Assembly (NCBI GenBank): GCA_937863205.1
Contig: CALMGA010000007.1
Location: 1 to 11,203 of the forward strand
Direction: 5' to 3'
Source of the DNA: an uncultured Beijerinckiaceae bacterium
GTDB lineage: Bacteria; Pseudomonadota; Alphaproteobacteria; Rhizobiales; Beijerinckiaceae
Length of the DNA: 11,203 bases
Below, in pieces: positions 1 to 5,829 of this stretch. The notes beneath the pieces are model-generated. The model was not told the origin of the DNA. It did not search any database and was given only the letters and a program-made list of their open reading frames with translations. Made by a program: the position numbers and the translations under genes. How positions within the stretch are numbered: the first letter of the stretch is position 1; each line of letters opens with the position of its first letter.

Positions 1-10
1 TGGAGCGCGG

Positions 11-95
11 GCCCTGGTGGCGGAATTGGTAGACGCGCTGGTTTCAGGTACCAGTGGTGAAAGCCGTGGAGGTTCGAGTCCTCTCCTGGGCACCA
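11..95 (+). tRNA. tRNA-Leu with CAG anticodon, CCA end encoded
   Basis: This is a class II tRNA gene with a long variable arm. The anticodon stem pairs 38-42 with 50-54, and the loop 43-49 (TTCAGGT) carries CAG at 45-47, which reads CUG leucine codons. The T arm has GTTCGAGTC at 72-80, and the gene ends with discriminator A92 and an encoded CCA at 93-95. The D-arm region GGAATTGGTAGACGCGC is typical of tRNA-Leu. Six of the seven acceptor-stem pairs are Watson-Crick, but position 5 against 68 (bases 15 and 87) is T opposite T, a mismatch. Since an integrase gene follows at once, the 3' part may have been supplied by an integrated element. Confidence 0.97.
45..95 (+). other. Putative attachment site (attL) in the 3' part of tRNA-Leu
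   Basis: Tyrosine recombinases of islands commonly recombine in the anticodon-loop to 3'-end part of a tRNA gene and restore it with element-borne sequence. Here the recombinase gene begins 80 bp beyond the tRNA end and on the same strand, the usual arrangement. The exact core is not determined. I saw no second copy of the tRNA 3' end in the window, so the other attachment site must lie beyond it if the island is intact. The acceptor-stem mismatch at base 87 fits a crossover between the anticodon loop and the acceptor arm. Confidence 0.55.
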
Positions 96-110
96 CGCAT
101 TCTTCATGCG
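96..110 (+). other. Short hairpin just after tRNA-Leu
   Basis: CGCAT at 96-100 and ATGCG at 106-110 form a perfect 5-bp stem with a 5-base loop directly after the CCA end. It could help 3'-end processing or weak termination of the tRNA transcript, but there is no T-run after it, so it is not a standard Rho-independent terminator. A second 5-bp stem (CCGCT at 150-154 with AGCGG at 162-166) lies just upstream of the integrase start. Both are short enough to arise by chance in GC-rich DNA. Confidence 0.25.
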
Positions 111-175
111 ATCGCAATAAGTTGCTGATTGGCTTGGGTGATTAGGCAGCCGCTCTGACACAGCGGACTGACACA

Positions 176-1948
176 TTGGCCATCAAAATGCCCGCACCCG
201 TGCGCTTCGCCAACGGAATCTGGCACCTCAACATCCGGGTCCCGCGCGACCTCGCCGCCGTCCTGCGCGGGACGGTGGTGACCCTCCCCGTCGTCGACGA
301 GCACGTCACCGTGCGGATCAGCGGCAAGGTGGTGCTGTCGCTGCGGACCAGGGATGGCGCCGAGGCGAAGCAGCGTTTCAGACCCGCCGAAGCCGCCCTC
401 GGCAGCCATTTCGCCAAGATGCGGGCGGCGAAGTCCAGGGGCCTCTCTTCGCCGCAAGCCGGTCCGCCCGCATCCGGCATCGCGCCGGCGCAGGCCTCGA
501 CTATCCCATCCTTGTCGCACAAGATGGTCGTCGCGCTCTCGGGTGAGGCCTACCGCGATTTGGTGGACAAGGGCGAGGACAGCATCGGCCCCGACGACTT
601 CGCCGAGGCTCAGGCGATCCATGAGGAGCAGGTCGCCAGCTACATGCATGGCGATCCGGTCGAAGGCGAAGGATCGCTCGCCAGGAAAAAGGCAGCGTTC
701 CTCGCCGACCTCGCGCTTCCGCATGGGCCGGCCCTGCTGGCCTGGAGGCAAGGCGGTCTCGACTTCGGTTCCCTTCGTGTGACAAGGGAAGAAGCTCTGG
801 AAGAGCTGTTCGGTCGTGAGGCCGACCGGATCGCGGCCAAGCACGGCCTGTCGCTCGATCCAGCCTCGCGCCTGGCGCTTCTCCGGCAGATCGGAACGAC
901 GCGGATCCTGGCCACGGCGCGGCTGAAGCGCGCCGCGGACGGCGACTTCTCTCCCGACACCAACCTGTCGCGCTTCCCCGATTACCGCGGGCTGCAGAAG
1001 GTGACCGTCGCCGACCTCTTCAAGAGTTGGCGCCTCCACAACGCCGACAAGGTCGCGGGCAGCACCATCCGGCGCTACACGCCGACCCTGAACAGCCTCG
1101 CCGCCTTCCTGCCGGGCAAGGACATCCGCAAGATTGGCGAAGACGACATCTGGGCCTGGGCGGAGCACCGGCGCGATCACGATAAGATCGCCGTGCGCAC
1201 GATCAATCGCAACGACCTCGTCGCCGCGAGCTCGGTGTTCGCCTTCGCTGTAACCCGTGACGGCAAGCGCCTGCTCGGCGCCAACCCGGTCAAGTGCGTG
1301 AAGCTCGACGAGCCCAAGATGCGCAAGCTGCGGGCACGGACCTTCCGCAAGGACGAGATCACCACCATCCTGACCCTGGCGCGTGGCGTCACGATCAGCC
1401 GCGCCTACCCGCGAGCCTCGGCCTCGCGCCGCTGGGTGCCCTGGATGTGCGCCTACCTCGGCTGCCGCGTCCAGGAACCGTGCTGGCTGAAGAAGGACAG
1501 CTTCTGGGTCGAGGACGGCGTCTGGGTGGTGGAGTTCCCGCAGACCAAAGACGGCAACGCGCGTGTCGTTCCCCTGCATGATGCGCTGATTGCCGAAGGC
1601 CTGGTCAGGTACGTGCAGGCAGCGCCCGATGGCTGGCTGTTCGTCGAGGACAAGCCGCGCGAAAAGGAAAGCATCCGAACCCTTCAGGAGCAGCGGGCCA
1701 GCGAGATCTCCGCGTGGATCCAGCAACGGATCGGGTTGGAGGACGGCGTCGACCCTTCCCACGGCTGGCGTCACACCTGGATTACGATCGCGTCCAGTCT
1801 GAGCGTGAACATCAACAAGCGTCACCAGAACGCGATCAACGGTCACAACAAGAACAAGGATGCGTCTGACGGCTACTGCGAGTTTCCGGTTGCGGAGTTG
1901 AAAGCAGCTCTGGACAGGTTTCCTGTTTTCTGCCTCGACGAGCGCTGA
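176..1948 (+). CDS. Tyrosine recombinase (phage/island integrase)
   Basis: Site-specific DNA integrase that likely inserts and excises the island at tRNA-Leu. The C-terminal catalytic domain keeps all expected residues: R431 in LGCRVQE, K458 in QTKDG, H529 and R532 in HGWRH, H557 in INGH, and the nucleophile Y567 in DGYCEF. The core-binding SAM-like domain spans about 276-331, starting VTVADLFKSW. The N-terminus (FANGIWHLNIRVPRDL, then a SLRTRD stretch) resembles the DUF6538-type arm domain of many proteobacterial integrases. At 590 aa it is longer than the usual 350-450 aa; the extra length lies between arm and core domains. The reading frame opens with TTG at 176, but ATG at 188 gives a more natural start, MPAPVRFANG. 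Neither has a clear Shine-Dalgarno sequence. The frame looks intact, so the enzyme may be active. Confidence 0.93.
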   Translation: MAIKMPAPVRFANGIWHLNIRVPRDLAAVLRGTVVTLPVVDEHVTVRISGKVVLSLRTRDGAEAKQRFRPAEAALGSHFAKMRAAKSRGLSSPQAGPPASGIAPAQASTIPSLSHKMVVALSGEAYRDLVDKGEDSIGPDDFAEAQAIHEEQVASYMHGDPVEGEGSLARKKAAFLADLALPHGPALLAWRQGGLDFGSLRVTREEALEELFGREADRIAAKHGLSLDPASRLALLRQIGTTRILATARLKRAADGDFSPDTNLSRFPDYRGLQKVTVADLFKSWRLHNADKVAGSTIRRYTPTLNSLAAFLPGKDIRKIGEDDIWAWAEHRRDHDKIAVRTINRNDLVAASSVFAFAVTRDGKRLLGANPVKCVKLDEPKMRKLRARTFRKDEITTILTLARGVTISRAYPRASASRRWVPWMCAYLGCRVQEPCWLKKDSFWVEDGVWVVEFPQTKDGNARVVPLHDALIAEGLVRYVQAAPDGWLFVEDKPREKESIRTLQEQRASEISAWIQQRIGLEDGVDPSHGWRHTWITIASSLSVNINKRHQNAINGHNKNKDASDGYCEFPVAELKAALDRFPVFCLDER

Positions 1949-2389
1949 TCGAAGATGCCGTTGGAGCGACAACAGCGTGTACTCAGCTGAGGCTGGCTGG
2001 GGCGGGAGGAGCCGCAGCCACCGTACGAAGCCGGGCCAACCCGACCGACCATCGAGGGGACTGCCCTTTCCGGTACGAGCCCTAGACCAGGGCCGCGTAC
2101 AGGCCAAGGTCGGGGCGTTGCATGTGCACAAGTGCCGTCGATCTCTGCTCCCGACCTGAAGCGTGGGACGAGAATGTAGGCGGCATCCGCCGGGACGCTG
2201 TCGAGCCGCAGCGAGTCGCGATACCGATGATGTATGTCCACCAAGCCGTCGTGCACCGACTTGCAGCTCGCGCGGTATTCGGCATCGAAGAGAGTTTACT
2301 CATCAACAGTGAACGTGCTCGGGTTGAACAGGCCAGAGTAGCCCAACGGGATCAGTTGCTGGGGATGTGACTTCGGTGCTGATCAGCAT
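1949..2389 (-). pseudogene. Possible decayed minus-strand gene, family unknown
   Basis: One minus-strand frame from about 2370 down into the integrase 3' end reads like protein with strong G/C third positions, for example KSVHDGLVDIHHRYRDSL followed by RLDSVPADAAYILVPRF. It has an in-frame stop (TAA, near 2299) after FNPSTFTVDE and no good start for the whole. In another frame an ATG at 2389 follows AGGAG (plus-strand complement 2394-2398, spacing 4) but opens only 28 codons before a stop at 2303. This pattern could be a frameshifted, interrupted gene remnant, or simply chance open frames in GC-rich DNA. I recognise no family. Confidence 0.22.
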
Positions 2390-2492
2390 TGAGCTCCTAC
2401 GTCGATCCACGCTGGCTGACTTGCACCTTCTCGCCTTCGGCAACGAAACGCTCCAAAAGGCTACTTCAATTGTTATATTCTATCAACGCGCT
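1949..2492. other. Gene-poor stretch between integrase and mcrC
   Basis: No confident gene lies here. An imperfect hairpin, GCTGAGGCT at 1986-1994 with AGCCGCAGC at 2010-2018 (one mismatch, 15-base loop), follows the integrase stop by about 40 bp but lacks a T-run, so termination is uncertain. A perfect 12-bp palindrome TGCTGATCAGCA sits at 2377-2388. The right part, about 2400-2492, is clearly more AT-rich than the rest of the window. Both the plus-strand integrase and the minus-strand mcrC end facing this stretch, so it must hold the terminators of two converging transcripts; none of standard form was recognised. Confidence 0.6.
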
Positions 2493-3770
2493 TCAATTCA
2501 GCACTAAGGATCGAAGCTGCGAAGCAGTTGAGGAAAGATCAGCTAAGTCGACTGTGGCGGTCGAGAGCTGTTCCATTCCGCACGCAAGAAGATAGCGTTC
2601 GAGAACACCTGGAGTCTGGAGTGCCGTATGATGCGGGTAAAGCAACATAAGCTTTGAGCATGCGTATAAGCGCGCGTAGGCCATCATCTGGTAGACATCA
2701 CTTTGCGAGACGCCCCATTTCGCTTGTTCGGCGCGGGGCACCAAACGCTTCCATTTGGTATCGATTACCATGAGGATCTCTGAGCCGTGCTTGACCAGGA
2801 TATCCGGTCGCGTTTGGAAGTGCTCGCGACCGCGTTGCCCCTCGGCATCAATCTCGTTCATGCAGTAATGCCGACCACCTTGAGCGATGATGTGGAACGC
2901 GTGACCGCGCATTGCTCGCTGCAGCACTTTCGCCACATAGGCCTCAAACAGGCGTCCCATGTCGAAGAGGAGCGCGGTACCCGTGACGTGGCCGGAACTC
3001 GTTGTCTGGTAGTCCCCTTCAAAAAGTAATCGAGCAAGCCGCACGAGTGGTCCCCAGCGCCGGTCGGTGCGTTCAAGATGGATCTGTGACCAAGGCACGT
3101 GTTGCGATTGGAGATCACCAACCTCTGCATACGCGAAAGCAAGTTCGGCCAACCGCCGCTGTGTCTCGGCACGGCGAGCGAAACGGCGTAGGCGTTGAAC
3201 TGCAGCTTTCATGATGCGATTCAGAAGCACGTCGGGCGAGAGCGCATCGTACCGGCACGCAAGCCGCCAAGGACTGGCAGCCAGTGTCGTGAACTGCCGG
3301 ACCATGTCCAATCGGCCGCGCAGCGACGGTAGGTCTTCCTCATGGTTGAGGTAGCGTCTAGGCAGACCGTGGCGGACGGCGTCGATGAGGCGGTCGGCGA
3401 ATAACCGCACCAAGACATCGAGCAAAGTCTGGTGCTGGATGCCGAGACAAGCGGCGCCCTCCGGTGCGACCTCCAGATCGTGCACGAGCGAAAGCATGTG
3501 GATGAGACGCTCGCGCGCGCCCTGCTCGCCCTTCGGCCCATCGATCTTAGGCAGGATCTCGAGGGTGTGCTCGCCGGCTGCGATTACGCCGACAATGTTC
3601 TGCGCGCGGACAAAGCGGCCGCCGTCGACCAGGATGCGCGTACCATCCAGGCCGCCCAGCATTGAGTTGCGGGCGACCGCGAGCAGCTGGTCAGCAATAT
3701 GTCGGGTCAGCCCCTCCTGCCCGATTGCGCGCTTTTCCCATTCGAGGAGAGGCTTCACGAGATGAAACAC
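2493..3770 (-). CDS. mcrC: McrC-family PD-(D/E)xK nuclease subunit
   Basis: Nuclease partner of the McrB GTPase in modification-dependent (type IV) restriction. The C-terminal part carries the PD-(D/E)xK core: RPDI at 321-324 (D323) and VIDTKWK at 335-341 (D337, K339). The family blocks FDMGRLFEAYV at 269-279 and SDVYQMMAYARLY at 357-369 flank it. The N-terminal ~250 residues are the helical/beta region expected to contact the McrB ring. At 425 aa it is longer than E. coli McrC (348 aa) but normal for the wider family. The frame opens with GTG at 3770, overlapping mcrB by 16 bp. A GTG at 3758 would give a GTGA overlap with the mcrB stop, an equally likely start. Neither has a strong ribosome site, so translation is probably coupled to mcrB. 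Catalytic residues look intact. Confidence 0.92.
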   Translation of the reverse strand: MFHLVKPLLEWEKRAIGQEGLTRHIADQLLAVARNSMLGGLDGTRILVDGGRFVRAQNIVGVIAAGEHTLEILPKIDGPKGEQGARERLIHMLSLVHDLEVAPEGAACLGIQHQTLLDVLVRLFADRLIDAVRHGLPRRYLNHEEDLPSLRGRLDMVRQFTTLAASPWRLACRYDALSPDVLLNRIMKAAVQRLRRFARRAETQRRLAELAFAYAEVGDLQSQHVPWSQIHLERTDRRWGPLVRLARLLFEGDYQTTSSGHVTGTALLFDMGRLFEAYVAKVLQRAMRGHAFHIIAQGGRHYCMNEIDAEGQRGREHFQTRPDILVKHGSEILMVIDTKWKRLVPRAEQAKWGVSQSDVYQMMAYARLYACSKLMLLYPHHTALQTPGVLERYLLACGMEQLSTATVDLADLSSTASQLRSLVLN

Positions 3771-5608
3771 TTGTAGGCGTCGTCCGCGAACTGAGCCCTG
3801 ATCGACCAGCGGCGACGCTCATCATGCTCATCGCTGTTCGCGCCCGTACTGCCGGGCGGCTTTAGCGGCGCCCACACCACGAACTTGCCTTGGCCTGATG
3901 CGGCATCGGCGTCGCCCAAGACGGCAGCTACCTTTTCCCAATCCTCAAAAAAGTACTCCTGAAGCAGAGGCATCACCTTGGTGCGCATCACCCTGTCGAT
4001 GTCCTCCCTTGATGCGCACGTCATGAAGAACCCATGCCCGATCTGGTGCTCGCGGTCGAAGAGGTATTCAATGCGCGCGTTGATGCTCCTCAGCATGGAC
4101 TGCAGAGGCACGTCACCAACGGCCTCTGGCAAGCGTTCCGGCTCGGGCATCAACTCCACGAAGTCAAATCGTCGCCGCAACGCCGTGTCCAGAAGCGCAA
4201 TCGAGCGATCGGCGGTGTTCATGGTGCCAAGGATGTGAAGGTTAGGTGGTACGCCAAACAGGTCTCGCGAGTAGGGCAGGCGTACCTTGATTTCTCCGAC
4301 CGCACCGATCCGCTTGTCAGGCTCAATCAAGGTAATGAGCTCGCCAAACACCTTGGATATGTTGGCACGGTTAATCTCGTCGATGATAAGGACATAGGCG
4401 TCAGCCTCACCACCTGGCTGCTCGCCGCCGGAGAGAAGGTGCTGGAGCGCTTCGCGCTTGAGCAATCCCTCCTGAAGCAGGTAACAGGAACGCATGGTAA
4501 AAGGCTTGGAGTAGATGGTGTCTGCCGACAGAGGTTCGTCGGGTAGAAGGAGCCAGCGGACGCTTCTTCTATGGTGATATTCGTCGTCTGCACTCTGCTC
4601 GAAACGGTACGGTCCGGTGACCTCGCCGATCGCACGGAACTCCGAATTTCCATTTGAAATGACGACTAGGTCGCCTTTCTGCATCACCGAGCGGAACTGC
4701 CAAAGTTGCGAGATATGTCCGCTGGACGCCTTTGCCTCGGGCTCAATCTCCTTCCAACGCGCGACGAATGGTTGATAGCCCCTGCCGCCGTCATAGCGCT
4801 GGTCTGACCAGTCTTCCTCTCCTCCCCAGCCGAGCGCGATGTAGTTACCCTCGACTGCAGCCTGGAAGATATAGTCTTCAATTCCTGCGCGGCCAAGCGA
4901 CATCTTGAATACTTGACGGTCATTGACTCTCAAGCCGGCGCTCCGCCGGACAGTCTTGCGCGCTTGCTCGGCCAGGGCAGATATCTCGCGGAATACCCCG
5001 CGTTTTGACACGAGCCGGAAGCCCCCACTTACCTCGCCTGCCGGCTCATCCGCACCGGTATCGGGTCTCAAGCCTTCCACAAATTCCTCGTACGAGTAGC
5101 TCTGGTGAAAGGTGACGAATTGGATACGGCGAGCGTCGACGAGGCGTCGATATTCCGCCATCAGCGCCATTCGAAAGTCGTCCTGGAGCAGCGGATCGTT
5201 TTCAGCCAAGCCGTTGCAGATCCTAACGGCGTGGGACGCGGTGGCGAAGGTCTTGCCCGTCCCGGGAGGCCCGTAGAGAATCAGGTTCGCGGGCTGCACA
5301 ACTCCCCGATGCAGGTCTGCCGGTGCAACCTCGTCTTCTACTCCATTCTGTCCGTCAATCACTTTGAAGCCTAGCGCGCTGAGTACCTGACGAGCACCTG
5401 TGCCACCATAAGGGCCATCCACGCCGTGCTGTAACCTATAGGCGGCATTGGCGATTCCTTTGGATGGGTAATGCTTCCCATTTCTCAGGACGCGATATCG
5501 GACGTTCTGAAGGCTCAATCCATACTTTGCGACGAACTTAGCATCGCCGAGCGCGTCGCACTCATCCATCGCTTGATGGACATGCGTTTGGTCGATCGCG
5601 GGTCCCAC
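3755..5608 (-). CDS. mcrB: McrB-family GTPase with head domain and internal EVE domain
   Basis: Motor and target-recognition subunit of an McrBC-type restriction complex. Residues 1-85 (HVHQAMDECDALG, then KHYPSKGIANAAYRL, ending LSALGF) resemble the ScoMcrA-like head domain. The AAA+ core follows: Walker A GPPGTGKT at 113-120, the McrB block FVTFHQSYSYEEFVEGL at 164-180, Walker B VLIIDEINRAN at 406-416, the McrB signature MNTADRSI at 463-470 and ALRRRF at 476-481. Between the FHQSYSYEEF block and Walker B, residues about 228-395 form an EVE/PUA-like domain (NYIALGWGGEEDWSD at 255-269, KGDLVVIS at 311-318, IGEVTGPYRF at 327-336), a fold that binds modified bases. The GTG start at 5608 is well supported: AAGGAGG lies 8 bases upstream. 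The gene overlaps mcrC and sits 221 bp after drmB. Nucleotide-binding motifs are intact, so an active GTPase is expected. Confidence 0.93.
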   Translation of the reverse strand: MGPAIDQTHVHQAMDECDALGDAKFVAKYGLSLQNVRYRVLRNGKHYPSKGIANAAYRLQHGVDGPYGGTGARQVLSALGFKVIDGQNGVEDEVAPADLHRGVVQPANLILYGPPGTGKTFATASHAVRICNGLAENDPLLQDDFRMALMAEYRRLVDARRIQFVTFHQSYSYEEFVEGLRPDTGADEPAGEVSGGFRLVSKRGVFREISALAEQARKTVRRSAGLRVNDRQVFKMSLGRAGIEDYIFQAAVEGNYIALGWGGEEDWSDQRYDGGRGYQPFVARWKEIEPEAKASSGHISQLWQFRSVMQKGDLVVISNGNSEFRAIGEVTGPYRFEQSADDEYHHRRSVRWLLLPDEPLSADTIYSKPFTMRSCYLLQEGLLKREALQHLLSGGEQPGGEADAYVLIIDEINRANISKVFGELITLIEPDKRIGAVGEIKVRLPYSRDLFGVPPNLHILGTMNTADRSIALLDTALRRRFDFVELMPEPERLPEAVGDVPLQSMLRSINARIEYLFDREHQIGHGFFMTCASREDIDRVMRTKVMPLLQEYFFEDWEKVAAVLGDADAASGQGKFVVWAPLKPPGSTGANSDEHDERRRWSIRAQFADDAYKCFIS

Positions 5609-5616
5609 TTCACTAG

Positions 5617-5623
5617 CCTCCTT
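5617..5623 (-). promoter_or_regulatory. Strong ribosome binding site of mcrB
   Basis: On the minus strand the sequence AAGGAGG lies 8 bases before the GTG at 5608. It is a near-perfect Shine-Dalgarno match and settles the mcrB start in spite of the non-ATG codon. It contrasts with the other genes here, whose starts lack a clear site, and suggests mcrB is translated independently of drmB. Confidence 0.8.
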
Positions 5624-5829
5624 CCCAATGCTTTGGCGCCCTCAACAGGACATCGAAAGTAGTTGTAAATCGGCGCGAGATCGTGAACCCACAAGCATTG
5701 CTTGTAATTTATAATGACGATGGTCGTGCCGTGACGCCGGCACCAAATAGCATCCAGAAACCATGCCGACACGTACGCCGGGCGTATAAAATAACATGAA
5801 AGTAGGCGATTGCGCCGCCTTCCTGCATA
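5624..5829 (-). other. drmB-mcrB gap; one weak ATGA-coupled small ORF
   Basis: Between drmB and the mcrB ribosome site no known gene is seen. A minus-strand frame starts with ATG at 5833, overlapping the drmB stop as ATGA, and runs 63 codons to 5642 (MICRKAAQSPTF at the start). Another frame opens at GTG 5772 and runs through the mcrB start. Neither has a recognisable domain, and their residue make-up does not look like a real protein. The gap is where drmC would usually follow drmB, but no HxKxxxxD phospholipase-D motif is present in any frame. It is more AT-rich than drmAB. Most likely it holds the mcrBC promoter, perhaps with debris of a lost gene. Confidence 0.4.
5691..5715 (-). promoter_or_regulatory. 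Possible promoter/operator upstream of mcrB
   Basis: ACAAGC at 5691-5696 and GCTTGT at 5700-5705 are perfect inverted repeats around a 3-base centre. Immediately upstream in the mcrB direction is an AT-rich block read ATTATAAATT on the minus strand (5706-5715), which contains the -10-like TATAAA. The dyad would thus sit at or just after a transcription start about 85-100 bp before mcrB, a position where a repressor could act. No convincing -35 box is visible 17 bases upstream. The same block reads TATAAT on the plus strand, so direction is not certain. No regulator gene is visible in the window. Confidence 0.3.

Noticed and set aside
104..2131. 675-codon open frame on the minus strand opposite the integrase
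   Set aside because: It is the antisense shadow of the integrase: the plus strand has the full set of tyrosine-recombinase catalytic residues, and GC-rich codon bias keeps antisense frames open. Its translation shows no domain.
2377..2388. 12-bp perfect palindrome TGCTGATCAGCA as an operator or terminator
   Set aside because: It is isolated, has no T-run, and no gene with a supported start lies beside it.
5624..5829. DrmC (phospholipase-D-like) gene or remnant after drmB
   Set aside because: The gap is too short and no HxKxxxxD motif is seen in any frame.
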